DNA from: Aphidius gifuensis
Taxonomy: Eukaryota > Arthropoda > Insecta > Hymenoptera > Braconidae
Direction of reading: 5' to 3'
DNA length: 64,000 bases
Assembly: GCF_014905175.1 (NCBI RefSeq)
Contig: NC_057789.1
Span: 20,662,555 to 20,726,554 of the forward strand
Shown: piece by piece, positions 32,551-43,900 of the stretch
Numbering within the stretch: position 1 is the stretch's first letter
Layout: every line of letters begins with the position of its first letter
Program-made: the position numbers and the translations under genes
Notes under the pieces: model-generated
Database searches by the model: none
What the model was told of the DNA's origin: nothing
Seen by the model: only the letters and a program-made list of their open reading frames with translations

Positions 32551-33485
32551 TGAAACGAAGACGAAAAAACGGTTTATTTTGAAATCTAGTCAAGACCTGA
32601 ATCTTATAAATTAAGGACTTCTTCAGAGAAAAAGTGACCGTTTGGCTTAAACACGTTAAATGTTTTCACGTCAGTTGACGATTTTTTAATTGAATCTGAT
32701 CTAATTTTTTGTTTTCAAAATGGCAGCCGACGTAGGGTAGTGACTAGTTTCTAGTGACAATCTAAAATATGATAGGATGCACACGTAGATCAACCGATAG
32801 ATATTTTTCAAATCAAGTTGCACTAGCAATCAAATAAATCAAGCACTTCTTCAGAGAAGAAGTGACCGTTTGGTTGACAAACGTTTAATGTTTTTACGTC
32901 AGTTGCCGATTTTTAATTGAATCCGACCTGATTTTTTGTATTCAAGATGGCAGCTGACATAGGCACTCGTTAAAATTCTATCGATAATCTAAAATATGAT
33001 AGGATGCACACGTAAAAGAACAAACGGTTCTTTTTCAAATCAAGTCGCACTGACAATCTAATGATTGGAGCACTTCTTCAGAGAAGAAGTGACCGTTTGG
33101 TAAAAAAACGTTAAATGTTTTTACGTCAGTTGTCAATTTTTAATTGAATCTGACCTGATTTCTTGTATTCAAGATGGCAGCTGACGTAGGGTAGTGTCTA
33201 GATTCTAGTGACAATCTAAAATATGATAGGATGCACACGTAGATCAACAGATAGATATTTTTCAAATCAAGTTGCACTAGCAATCAAATAAATCAAGCAC
33301 TTCTTTAGAGAAGAAGTGACCTTCTAGTAAAAAACATTTCATATTTCTATGACAGTAATTGAGGTTTAAATTGAATCGCACTCGACTTTCTGTATCCGAG
33401 ATGGCTGCCGACGTAGGTTATTTTTCGGAATTAAATGACAATTGAGGAATGAATTTGGATTGAAAAGGTAGACGAAAAAATAGTA
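32551..33485. repeat. ~227-bp tandem array and Polinton insertion-site duplicate
   Basis: Four copies of ACTTCTTCAGAGAAGAAGTG (starts near 32,616, 32,843, 33,070, 33,297), each followed by ACGTCAGTTG and AAGATGGCAGCTGACGTAGG. The border TTGGATTGAAA...GACGAAAAAA at 32,546 and again at 33,456 suggests the array boundary itself is duplicated; the second border is where element 2 is inserted. Confidence 0.7.
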
Positions 33486-33611
33486 AGTAGAGTATAAGGA
33501 GAGATAGCGGGTGGCGTAAGGTTAAATGGTATACGATGCCTGAGAAAACCGGTTTTGGGAGTCGTTTTTTTACCTGCCCCCTTTCCCTCTGTGCCGCTTG
33601 CTCGCGTTCCA
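33486..33611. repeat. Truncated left TIR, element 2 (variant A)
   Basis: Only the outer ~125 bp remain, ending GCTCGCGTTCC, then the sequence jumps directly into the envelope gene. It carries variant A (GGGTGGCGTAAGGTTAAAT) like element 1's left end. Confidence 0.85.
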
Positions 33612-33615
33612 CCCT

Positions 33616-34398
33616 TTATTTTTTTTTAAAATTTTTTAAAAAATGATTATATCCATCTACAACATTGCCAAAGTCATCTAAATAGAGAATTGTTTGATAA
33701 TACAGTTCCCAATATACTTGTTTTTCTTTTTCAATATGATAACCAAACCATTTATTAAAATTTTCTAATCTTATGTAAAACCACCCAAGTGTTGAATTAC
33801 CTATAGTTGAATATTCTATTAAAATTTTTTTAAATCGTTCTACTTCAGCTGGTAATATATGCGTAAGATTCTCAAGATCTGATACAAAATTTTTTTTTTC
33901 CTTCAACATGTTATCAATTTTATTATTGTATAATCTAGATTCCTCATCACTCAAAGATGTAAAAAAAGACTTGCCTATAAAAGTATTTTTATCATTAAAT
34001 ACATCACGCTTTTGTCTTATATCTTTCTCTATTTCAGGTTGCGTGGAAATTGCTTTTAATTGACGTACATATTCTTCTGTAAAAATTAGTTTTAATTGTA
34101 CCGATCTTAGCCTTTGGATCGTGTAGCCACACAAGCTAAGTGTATAATGGATCACATGTGCACATCTCTCTTTTAATGTATTTACGGCCAGCAATACGTC
34201 ATTATTTAAATATGGCTGTTGTTGTATATACCAATCTAATTCTATAAATGTTATTATCTTCCAGTTATTTATTGAAAATTTAAAATCGTATAAATAATCG
34301 TAAAATAATCCTGCACCTGTTTGTATTTGTTTGACTGTATAGTCATTTTTACTTGCAGCCGAAACACTTAACACGGAAAAAATTATAAATAGATACAT
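33616..34398 (-). pseudogene. Baculo_F-like envelope glycoprotein, C-terminally deleted
   Basis: The 260-aa ORF matches the N-terminal part of the element 1 envelope gene: signal peptide, RQKR furin site (128-131) and the following fusion-peptide/coiled-coil region, then a short unrelated Lys-rich end created by the deletion junction. The second half of the ectodomain and the membrane anchor are absent, so no functional envelope can be made. The frame remains open across the place where element 1 is shifted. TATA box at 34,442-34,450 (minus). Confidence 0.8.
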
Positions 34399-34416
34399 TG
34401 TACCCTTTTAATAAAC

Positions 34417-34450
34417 TAACGTGAAATATGATTTATCAGCTCTATTTATA
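34417..34450 (-). promoter_or_regulatory. TATA promoter of envelope gene, element 2
   Basis: Minus-strand TATAAATAGAGCT with an initiator-like TTAGTT about 32 nt downstream, same as at 16,575. Confidence 0.5.
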
Positions 34451-35218
34451 CTATTTTTATCGTAATTACCGCCACCTGTACTTGAAATATTTATTACAAT
34501 TATTATTTGAGTGACATACTTGCATGAAATAGCGCATATTTACATAATACAATGACACACCTGAGCGTCACAGCTGGATAGAAAGAGAGCAACGAAAAAA
34601 GCAGGTATAGGAAAAAATGCAAATGAAAATAGAAACTTCTCTATTCTTTATACAAAAATATATTTTTTCTTTTGACTACAATATTTTGTTCGAAAATAAT
34701 TATTTACTGTCTTGGTATTTTTCAACTATATTTATTTTTAATGGAACTGTTTACTGCTGGCGCCGTATTTTTTTAAATTCAGGGTGAATACAGGGGTCTA
34801 AAGATCTATTATGCGAGAAAAAAATGTCCTTTTGATTATTTAAAATGTATAAATTAAAATGCTAGAATATAAAATTAGTTTGAGTTTATTTTTTCCAAAG
34901 AAAATTTTTTTTGTAAATAGAAAACTTTTTTGTTTATTGTCTGGCAGCACTATTATTCAATTTAAAATTGTACCCCGAGTGTTTAGAAAGAATATAGATC
35001 TATTAAATATTTAACAACGATCTTTATTAGCTTTTTTGGAAGATATCAAAAATTTAAATTTCAAGTTACAATAGATTATGCAAAATAGCAACTGGTAAAT
35101 TATTTAAAAAAAAAAAGAGAAAAAATTATTTAAAAAAGATAAAAAATTATTTAAAAAAAGAAAAAACTAAAACGTAAGTGGGAAGTGCTTTTCCGACATC
35201 TTTAATCCTAATTTTCGA
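34451..35218. other. Intergenic control region, element 2
   Basis: Inverse counterpart of 15,778-16,574; no ORF. An initiator-like TCAGTTG at 35,219 precedes the spliced gene but without a TATA box at -30. Confidence 0.5.
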
Positions 35219-35250
35219 GTCAGTTGCACATCGTCTTCAACACTTTCAAC

Positions 35251-36773
35251 ATGAACAACTTATGTGAAAAATTTTTAACCAAATCTTTTAAAATCGTATC
35301 ACCGGGAGTCGTACAAGTTACGCGCAACTATACATTTAAACGTCCAAAGATAATTCAAAAAATACGTGGTCACTTGAAAATAAAAAGTAGTATGAAGGAA
35401 ATATATTATATCATGAAATATATAACTTCGATTGATAATTTAGCAGAATCAGTTGAAGATTTTGAGGGTGATTTAAAAATATTCAAAGACGATTTCGATG
35501 AAGATCGCATAAATGAAATACTTTCAAAAGATAATGCAGTAAAAAAAATTTTATATGGTTTTTTAAAAAGATGTACCAATGTTATCAATAATCGGAGCTT
35601 TATTAAAAAAATGTTACGTAAGTATTTAAATAATATATTAATACAGTGAAATAAAAAAGTAAAAATAATACAGTGAAAATAAATACAGAGGAATAAAATA
35701 ATAGAGTGGATTTAAAAAAGTGAAAATAGAATAAAACAGTGAATTTGCATATTTTACAGGTGAGCGACAATTACGTATTCAGCAAAAAAAAGCAAAGATC
35801 ATAAGAAGAAAAATGATTAGAAGGATGGTTGTTCAGGAGCGTTGGCGTATCCAACGTCTCAAAAACCTTAAGGAATGGAAAAAAGAAAAAGAACGTGAAC
35901 GATCAGATTCTACGTCATCGAGTGATAATTGGATATGTAAGTGTTTTAGGAAATTATTATTTTTTAATTTTGCTTTTTGTTCTTAAAATGATTTCTATTT
36001 TAATTTTACTTTTTGTTTTTTAAATTTTTTTTTTGTTATAGAAAATTATTATTTTTTAATTTTGCTTTTTGTTTTTCAAATTTTTTTTTTGTTTCAAAAA
36101 ATTATTATTTTTTAATTTTGCTTTTTGTTTTTAAAATGATTTCTTTTTTAATTTTACTTTTTGTTTTTCAAATTATTTTTTTTTTAATTTTACTTTTTGT
36201 TTTAAAATTTTTCAACTTTTTTTTTTTTCTGAAAAAAAAATTTTTTTTTTTTTTAATTTTACTTTTTTTCTTTAAAAATTTTTTCTTTTTTTGTTTTTAA
36301 AAGTTATTTACATTTTTGTTTTTTAAAGTTATTTACATTTTTGTTTTTTAATTTTTATCTAATTTTTTTTCTTTAAATCAATATTTTTGCATTTTATTTT
36401 TACCGTTTTTCTGATGACCTATTTCTCAAACATTCATTCATTCATTCATTCATTCATTCATTCATTCATTGTTAAAGCGAACCCGAAGAAATGTCATTCA
36501 TCCGAGGGAACGAGAGTTTCTTCACGGGAGGGATTCATCGGTGTAGCAGAAAGCAGTGACTCTGACGTCACGGATTTTGAGGAACCCCAATGCATCGGGG
36601 TTGGTCAGTGTTACGTTTGTGGGAAAGACATAAACGTAAACAAACAAGGCTGTGACGCTTGCCGGAACGAAAAAATATGGTATTTAAATTTTTTTTATTC
36701 GATTAAATTTTTTTTTGTTAGTTCAATAGATTTTTTTAATATAACAAGTGCATGCAATGTAAATATAAGCTAG
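35251..36773 (+). CDS. Three-exon acidic/basic/zinc-ribbon gene (unknown function)
   Basis: Exons 35,251-35,617, 35,760-35,936 and 36,478-36,773 join in a continuous frame. Donors are C/GTAAGT and T/GTAAGT; acceptors TTTTACAG and GTTAAAG. Exon 1 (122 codons) begins MNNLCEKFLTKSFKIVS and has an acidic helical stretch; exon 2 is strongly basic (IRRKMIRRMVVQERWRIQRL, then KEKERERSDSTSSS); exon 3 holds a Ser/acidic linker and a CYVC-x10-CDAC zinc ribbon. The long second intron is a T-rich, repeat-built tract. The exact end of exon 3 is uncertain because its last ~30 codons are low-complexity. Position beside the polymerase start, with zinc ribbon plus basic domain, suggests a DNA-binding regulator; this is inference. 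Confidence 0.6.
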
Positions 36774-36836
36774 GTGGGAGTACATATATATTCGGGAAAT
36801 TTATCATTTTTATTTAGTAAATTTTTAATATTAATC

Positions 36837-39800
36837 ATGGATAGTTCAAGTGAAGACGAATGTCAAGACGGTGGAAGTGAAGATTGTATAGAATTACTCG
36901 ATGAAACGCGTGAAGAAATACCTAAATTTTCACTCACAAGTACGACGTATACATTCAAAATAAAAGATGTTCCTCATAATCGCGGGCTTATTGAGTTTAT
37001 TGAGAGTGCTTTTCGACAAGTATATGAACGCGTTATGTCTTTGTCTAGCAATAACACTGACCGAATTATTTTTAATTTCCGATCAGAAAATATGACTAGT
37101 GATTCATTTACAAATTTAACACCAATTAATGAGTTTACTTTTGATCGTTTATGGACAATAATAAGTAGTATATGTCAAAGTGCTGGCGGTATAGTTGCGA
37201 CGGCTGCATTTAATATAAAAGTTATAATTTTAAAACGAATTGTTAGTGGATGTGGAATGCCTAAAAGTGAAAGATCGAGACGTGGTACACTAATAATTAA
37301 TAATAAAGATAATTTATGTTTACCAAGATCAATCGTAGTAAAATTATCTGAATTAGAGACAAATAAATTTGACGTGGCTAGATTAAAAGCAGTTCGTGAC
37401 GCTCGATATGAATTACAAAAAACATTGACTCTTGAATTTATAAATAAATCTGGTGTTGTTATTCCATCTGAGGGATGTGGGTTAGAGGAAGTGAGACAAT
37501 TTCAGATGTATTTAGCAACATGTCCGATTAAACGCGTTTTAAAAATATATAAATATGTTTCTAATAATATCAATGGACATGAATTAATATTTGATGGTAC
37601 AGATTTAGTTGAGGGTTTTATTCGTGAAGAACAAAATTATATACCAATTGCATATTATGAAAATAGTCATCATTATGAACCAATAAATAATATAATAACT
37701 TTTATGCATGGTACAAAAAAATATTGTTTAATTTGTGATAAAAGATATTCATCACCTGAAACGCATTTGTCATGTCCTGGTCGTTGTGACCGATGTTTAA
37801 ATAATTTGTGTGAGATAAATGTAGATTTAGCCGAGTGTCGTGATTGTGATCGGGCTTTTTATGGACAACAATGTTTAGACAAACATAGGACAGCTCAATC
37901 TTATAATTCAAAGCATTCAGTGTGTGAGGCAATAAAAAAGTGTAAAAAATGTTTTAGAAAAGTTTACTTAAATACGCGTCATTTATGTGGATATTATTAT
38001 TGTTCTGCGTGTGAAGAACTTCAACCACCATCACATTTATGTTATTTCAAAAGTAAAATGAATTTTAAAAAGAAAAAAGATCTTTGTGCTTATGTTTTTT
38101 ATGATTTTGAGACAATGCAATCTAAAACAGTTAATAATCATAATAAAATTTATAAAATTCATGAGGTTAATTATGTAGTAGTTCATCTTGTGTGCGATAA
38201 ATGTATGAATGATACAAGTGATTGAGATGAGCCTAATATACCGATCGAGAATAAATGTGATTCATGTACTGTTCGCGAATTTATCGCTGAAGGGAAAGAC
38301 ACTGTAAAAAAATTTGTTGATTTTTTATTTGGAATAAAAAATAAATATAGTGAAATTATTGTATTAGCTCATAATCAAAAAAATTATGATGGTCAGTGGG
38401 TTTTAAAAGAATGAATTAATCGTTAATTAGAAGGAAAAATTAGTACTATAATTACTGGTACAAGTATTAATGTTTTGTCAATTGAAAATATTAAATGTAT
38501 AGATTCACTCAAATTTTTTCAAGCACCTTTGAGTGCTTTACCTCGTATGTTTGGTCTTGATGAAAAAATTTTCAAAAGGTTATTTTCCACATTGTTTTAA
38601 TAATGAATTAAATCAAAATTATATCGGCGAAGTACCACCACCAGAAATGTATGGTGTGCGTGCGAAAAATAAAAAAGAAGCTGACAAATTTGATAAGTGG
38701 TATAAAGAAAGAGTAGACTCTGGAGAATTATTTGATTTTAGAAAGGAACTGAAACTTTATTGTACTCTAGATGTAATTGTTTTACGTATGGCATGTTTAA
38801 AATTTATAAATTTAACTTTAAAAATTACTAATGTTCATCCATTCCGTGAAGCTTTGACTTGTGCTTCATTATGTATGCGTGTTTTTCAACGTAATTATCT
38901 TACTAAAGAAAAAATCGGAATCGTTCCCAGGTCTGGTTATAGATTAAGCGACAATCAGTCAAAAGAAGCTCTTCAGTGGCTGGAATGGTTAGCATATTCA
39001 ACATCAAGTAATATTCAACATGCTGGTAACTCTCATGAAGTCAAAATAGGTCCAAAAAAAATGAGAGTTGATGGTATAAATGAAAGACGAAAAAACATTT
39101 TTCAGTATCATGGTTGTTGGTGGCATGGATGTATCGAGTGTTTTATGTTCAATCGTGATCATGTACAAAAAGATGGTACAACTTTGAATGAACGTTATGA
39201 ACGCACGCAAAATATTACAAAGTATTTAGAAGATCAAGGTTATGATGTTATTGAAAAATGGGGATGTGAATTTAAAAAATTGTTAAAAGATGTACCTCAA
39301 GTAAAAAAATTTGTTGATTCTATTGATGCAAATTATTACACAGCATTGAACCTACGTTATGCTTATTTTGGTGGTAGGACGGAGAATTTCGTCGAGTCAT
39401 ATACAGTACGACCCGGGGAAACTATACAGTATGTAGATTTCACAAGTCTGTATCCGAGTGTCCTTAAGCAATCTGCATTTCCATTAGCTCATCCTAAAGT
39501 ATATGCTGGTCGCGATATCGAGAAAAAATTTCCAAATAATGATATATCAAAAATTGATGGATTAATAAAATGTCGTGTACTTGCACCGTCTGATTTACAC
39601 ATGCCTGTTTTGCCTGTACGTTCAAAAAATAAAAAACTTTATTTTCCACTCTGTCGTACATGTGTTGATACAATAGAGCCAGGTTTTTGTAATCATAATA
39701 ATGATGAGAGAAGTTTAATCGGTACTTGGGTGTCGTCAGAACTAAAACTTGCTTTAACAAAAGGATATGTCATAGAAAAAATATATGAAGTTTGGCATTA

Positions 39801-40745
39801 CGATAAAATGTCGATGAATAATAAAGAAACTAATGAAGTCGGTTTATTTACAGGATATATAAATACTTTTCTTAAAATAAAACAAGAAGCCAGTGGGTAC
39901 CCATCTTGGGTCAAAACTGAATCTGATAAAGATCAATATATCGAGGAATATTTTCAAGCTGAAAATATTAAACTTGATAAAGAAAAAATAGATTTTAATC
40001 CCGTCTCCGTACATTGAGTAAAAATATGCTCAATTCGTTATATGGTAAATTAGGACAAAGAAGTTCTTTATGGCGTAAAACAATTTGCAGTGATTTACAA
40101 GAATATTATGATATAGTAGATAACGAAAAAAATTTAATTCAATTTATCGAACCAATAAATCAAGAAACTGTCTTAATTTCGTGGAAATTAATTAATGAAG
40201 AAGAACCTTTAACAAAAACAACTAACGTTGTATTGGCGGCTTTTACGACAGCGTACGCTCGGGAAAAATTATATTCTTGTATTCATGAAAATAGTAAACA
40301 AATTTTATATGTAGATACTGACTCTATTATAAGAATATGTAAAAATGAAAATGATAAATTAATTACAGGGAGTAAATTGGGAGATTTAACTGATGAGCTA
40401 GAAGAGTATGGAGAAGGTTCATATATAAAATCTTTTATATCGGTTGGGCCAAAATTTTATTCTTTTATTGTACAAAAACCTGATGGTGGTCAAGTAGAAG
40501 TCTGTAAATTGAAAGGTGTGCGGCTTGACTTGGAAGCACAAAAATTTATAAATTTTAATACTGTTAAATCATTAATTAAGCGTGAAATAGATCCTTTTAA
40601 AATTGAATATAATTCTATCCGTAGAACAAGAGATCTACAAGTGTACTCTACTATTGATAAAAAAATGATTTCTGTTACAGGACCTAAGCGTAATCACTAC
40701 GAGAATATTACATATCCTCTGGGGTATAAAAGACAACGTGTGTAA
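36837..40745 (+). pseudogene. Protein-primed family B DNA polymerase (pPolB), broken copy 2
   Basis: Starts at the Met of MDSSSEDECQDGG. Blocks 36,837-38,225, 38,533-40,017 and 40,014-40,745 cover about 1,300 codons, typical for Polinton polymerases. Zinc-binding Cys clusters, exonuclease I YDFETMQ, exonuclease II (HNQKNYDGQW, 38,370s), exonuclease III LYCTLDV, motif A DFTSLYPSV, motif B MLNSLYGKLG and an intact motif C YVDTDS (40,311-40,325) are all readable. Breaks: a TGA near 38,223, stops around 38,412-38,427, a frame change near 38,565 and a one-base frame offset at about 40,000, just before motif B. The last is also in element 1. Catalytic residues are better preserved here than in element 1. 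Confidence 0.93.
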
Positions 40746-41018
40746 TAAACAAAATTTCTTAAAAATGTGATAAAAAATTTTGTGTAATAAATAAAAATTT
40801 ATTGTCAAAAAATATTTGTATTGTCAAAAATAAAAATTTTGTTTCATAAATATAAAAATTTTTCAATAAAGATAAATAAAAATTAAAATTAAAAAAAAAA
40901 AAAAATTTGTCCTATGAATAAAAATTTACTGTCAAAAAAATATTTGTTTTGTCGAAAATAAAAAAATTGTCTTGTAATAAAAAATTATTTTACCAACCAT
41001 TTTATTTTTCAGATTTCT
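40746..41018. other. Direct-repeat spacer between polymerase and ATPase
   Basis: Repeats of AAATAAAAATTTATTGTCAAAAAATATTTGT-like units (about 60 bp apart); same in element 1 (10,140-10,340). No ORF; ends in the ATPase promoter. Confidence 0.6.
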
Positions 41019-41053
41019 ATATAACTCGATTATTTATTTTTTATTTCTCAGTT
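41019..41053 (+). promoter_or_regulatory. TATA + initiator promoter for ATPase block, element 2
   Basis: TATATAA (41,019-41,025) and TCAGTT (41,048-41,053), A-to-A distance 30 nt, ATG at 41,060. This spacing is textbook arthropod TATA/Inr. Confidence 0.65.
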
Positions 41054-41059
41054 GTTAAA

Positions 41060-41722
41060 ATGTCTCTAGTGTGTCAATTCCCGTTTACTATGCTTCTTGC
41101 TGGAGCATCAGGCTGTGGTAAGACTACTTGGTTAAAAAAATTTTTAAATGAAAATATCACCCATGTAAAATTTGATAAAGTTTATTTTTTTTATGGGCAA
41201 TGGCAAGACAGTTTTAAAGAATTTTCTTCAGTTGAATTTGTTGAGGGTCTACCAAAATTAAAAGAGTTTGATGATAAAAAAAAAAAATTAGTTATTATCG
41301 ATGATCTCATGAGAGAGTCCGGCTCTTCCAGTGTTATTATGGATCTTTTTACAAAGGGAAGTCATCATCTTGGGTTATCAGTTATATTATTATCGCAAAA
41401 TCTTTTCCATCGTGGCTTTCGTGATATAAGTTTAAATTCACATTATATTGTTTTATTTGAAAATCCTCGAGATCGTTCGCAAGTATTTTTTTTAGCACGA
41501 CAAGTATACCCTGAGAATCCGCGTTTTCTTCAAGAGGCTTATTTTGAAGCGACCTCTGTACCTCATGGATATATTTTACTTGATTTGAAACAGAGTACCC
41601 CACAAAATCTCCGTGTACGTACATGTGTTTTTCCAAGTGATACACATAATTTTGTTTACATTCCACGAAAAGATATAAATACAATAACGTCATCTAATAA
41701 CATACCAGTTGTACGAATATAA
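41060..41722 (+). CDS. A32/FtsK-type DNA packaging ATPase, element 2
   Basis: 220 aa from MSLVCQFPFTMLLAG, seven nt after the initiator. Walker A GASGCGKTTW (about residues 15-24) and Walker B LVIIDDLMRE (about 78-87); then SVILLSQNLFHRGF and an SQVFFLARQVYP segment typical of Polinton ATPases. Ends where the next gene's ATG begins (TAATGG overlap). Intact. Function by family: genome packaging motor. Confidence 0.92.
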   Translation: MSLVCQFPFTMLLAGASGCGKTTWLKKFLNENITHVKFDKVYFFYGQWQDSFKEFSSVEFVEGLPKLKEFDDKKKKLVIIDDLMRESGSSSVIMDLFTKGSHHLGLSVILLSQNLFHRGFRDISLNSHYIVLFENPRDRSQVFFLARQVYPENPRFLQEAYFEATSVPHGYILLDLKQSTPQNLRVRTCVFPSDTHNFVYIPRKDINTITSSNNIPVVRI

Positions 41723-42069
41723 TGGCAGTCGGTACGTGTAATCCGTTTAATAAAAAACATAGTGTTCTACTACAAGCATTAGTATATGCTAATCCAAAAC
41801 AACGTCAAGCAATTTTAAAGCATAGTGACAAAAATCTTATTCGCTGTATTGGTGAATGTTCATTAAATATTTTGAAAGGTACAATAAATATTAAAAAAAC
41901 AGAAAAAAAAAAATTAAAAAAACATAAATCAATACTACGTTCTCTGGCCTCTCCAGGAAATATAAAAACAAAAGAAAAAATTTTAATTAATCAATCAGGT
42001 GGTGGCTCCTTGTTACCTTTATTACTTACTCCAATAATTACAGCTGTAATTACAAAATATTTTAAATAA
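41722..42069 (+). CDS. Small conserved Polinton protein, full-length
   Basis: 115 aa. Core AILKHSDKNLIRCIGECSLN and a basic KKLKKHKSILRSLASPG stretch, then GGGSLLPLLLTPIITAVITK, a Gly-rich hydrophobic tail that could insert in a membrane. Widely present beside the ATPase in Polintons; function unknown. Overlaps the ends of its neighbours by 1 nt on each side. Confidence 0.75.
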   Translation: MAVGTCNPFNKKHSVLLQALVYANPKQRQAILKHSDKNLIRCIGECSLNILKGTINIKKTEKKKLKKHKSILRSLASPGNIKTKEKILINQSGGGSLLPLLLTPIITAVITKYFK

Positions 42070-42845
42070 TGGAACATGCAAGAAAAATGGTTTTAATTCC
42101 TGAAGACTCGGTTAATAAATTAAATACAAACAATGACGTAGGTACTGTTCAAACACCTGGAGATGTGACGTCACGCCTTGATAATCAACTCCATAATATT
42201 TTAAATTCAAATAAAAATGACGGAGAAAAGTGGAATGAATATAAAGAAGTTTTGAGACGATTTTTATTTTTCAATAATAATAATAACAATAATATTGACT
42301 ACAGAAATTTAAGTAATGATAATGATACAAAATATCCTCAAGACTTGATTATAAAAGCAGTTCCTAAAATTTTCCAAAAAAAAGCACAAGGTTTAATAAA
42401 TCATATAACCAGAGCAGATAACGGAAATCGATCAAAATGGAATGATAAAGGCTTGGTTAGTATAGACGGAAAAACTATTCATGGTTCTAGTATTTTTGAT
42501 TTAATTAATGATGCGTTACGTCATCGTAAAAATATTAAAGCAATCGGCCATGATCAGTTTGCACGATTTTTAAAAGATATTCATGCGCCTAGAGATTTTG
42601 TTAGTAATATTAGTTTCTGGGAACAAAGCGACAACGATGATGCTGAAGAAGAAGTAATTACACCAAATTTAAGACCACCACCAATTAATAAAAGAAGATT
42701 GAGCAGAAAAGAATTGTCTTTTTCTGATGAAGAAATATCTACTGTACGTAAAGTTAAAAAACCTCCACAAAAAACTGTAAAATCAGCTACATTAATTTTG
42801 CGACCATTAACAAGGTCATCACAATGGTTAAGCATAAAAAAATAA
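42069..42845 (+). CDS. Conserved Polinton virion-associated protein (unknown), element 2
   Basis: 258 aa; almost the same as 8,235-9,008, with one extra Glu in the DDAEEEV stretch and Arg-Ser for Arg-Leu in the middle. MEHARKMVLIP start, Asn-tract, WNDKGLVSIDGKTIHGSS segment, basic C-terminus RKVKKPPQKTVK. Intact; 22-nt overlap with integrase. Confidence 0.7.
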   Translation: MEHARKMVLIPEDSVNKLNTNNDVGTVQTPGDVTSRLDNQLHNILNSNKNDGEKWNEYKEVLRRFLFFNNNNNNNIDYRNLSNDNDTKYPQDLIIKAVPKIFQKKAQGLINHITRADNGNRSKWNDKGLVSIDGKTIHGSSIFDLINDALRHRKNIKAIGHDQFARFLKDIHAPRDFVSNISFWEQSDNDDAEEEVITPNLRPPPINKRRLSRKELSFSDEEISTVRKVKKPPQKTVKSATLILRPLTRSSQWLSIKK

Positions 42846-43894
42846 ATTTACCAAACATTTATTACAACCCCAAAAATCCCCTATCATTCTCGGGTGCACA
42901 AAATATATTTAAAAAATACCCAAAGTCAAAAAAAGAAATTAAAGATTGGTTAGATTCGCAAAATACTTATACACTTCATAAACCAGTCCGGAGAAAATTT
43001 TCTCGTTTACATTACACTACAAAAAATGTAGATGATTTATGGGAAATGGATTTAGCTGACTTGACCTCATTACAAAGTTATAATGATGGTAATAAATTTC
43101 TATTAGTTGTCATAGATGTACTTAGTAAATATCTTTGGGTTGAACCTCTTCTTAATAAATCAGGAAATACTGTATGTCAAGCACTTGAAAAAATTTTTTT
43201 AACTAGTGGACGTCGACCAGTAGTTTTACAATCAGACAAAGGTAAAGAATTTTTAAATAAAAATGTACAAAAATTATTGGACCAAGTCAAAATTCATTTT
43301 CGTGTAGCACGTAATCCCGATATCAAAGCAGCTATAGTTGAACGAGTAAATCGCACACTCAAAGAAAGAATTTATCGTTATTTCACGTATAAAAAAACTC
43401 ATCGTTATATTGAAGTCTTACCTAAAATTGTACATTCGTACAATAATGCAATACATTCATCAACAAAAATGACCCCAGCCGCTGTTACTATATACAATGC
43501 TCAAAAGGCACGTGAAAATATAGAAAAACAATATACAAATGCGACAAAAAAAAATAATAAATACCATGTTGGTGACTATGTTAGAATCAGTAATGAAAAG
43601 CAATCTTTCAGTAAAGGTTATGCTGGATCTTGGTCAAAAGAATTATTTATAATATCAAAAGATTATATTCGACAATCTTTACCTATTTATGAAATTAAAG
43701 ATTTAAAAGGTGAAGATATTTCAGGTTATTTTTATGAACAAGAAATAAGTAAAGTAAATCAAAATATAAATGAAGAATATTTTGATGTTGAAAAAATTCT
43801 TGACACACGGGGAAAAGGACAGAAAAAAGAATATCTTGTTAGATGGAAAAATTATTCTAGTGATTTTGATGAATGGGTACCAAAAGTAATTTAA
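42824..43894 (+). CDS. Polinton integrase with chromodomain, element 2 (C-terminus shortened)
   Basis: 356 aa. DDE residues as in element 1: EMDLADL, LQSDKGKEFL, AAIVERVNRTLK. SH3-like GDYVRISN and the chromodomain YLVRWKNYSSDFDEWVP follow, but a single-base change near 43,880 ends the protein at EWVPKVI, losing the last chromodomain helix found in element 1. The catalytic core is intact. Confidence 0.93.
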   Translation: MVKHKKINLPNIYYNPKNPLSFSGAQNIFKKYPKSKKEIKDWLDSQNTYTLHKPVRRKFSRLHYTTKNVDDLWEMDLADLTSLQSYNDGNKFLLVVIDVLSKYLWVEPLLNKSGNTVCQALEKIFLTSGRRPVVLQSDKGKEFLNKNVQKLLDQVKIHFRVARNPDIKAAIVERVNRTLKERIYRYFTYKKTHRYIEVLPKIVHSYNNAIHSSTKMTPAAVTIYNAQKARENIEKQYTNATKKNNKYHVGDYVRISNEKQSFSKGYAGSWSKELFIISKDYIRQSLPIYEIKDLKGEDISGYFYEQEISKVNQNINEEYFDVEKILDTRGKGQKKEYLVRWKNYSSDFDEWVPKVI

Positions 43895-43900
43895 AAGATC

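Noticed and set aside
32616..33420. CRISPR-like regular repeats
   Set aside because: Units are ~227 bp with no spacer-repeat structure, in a eukaryotic genome; an ordinary tandem array.
36013..36300. Phe-rich ORF in the second intron of the spliced gene
   Set aside because: Produced by T-rich repeats that lie between good splice sites.
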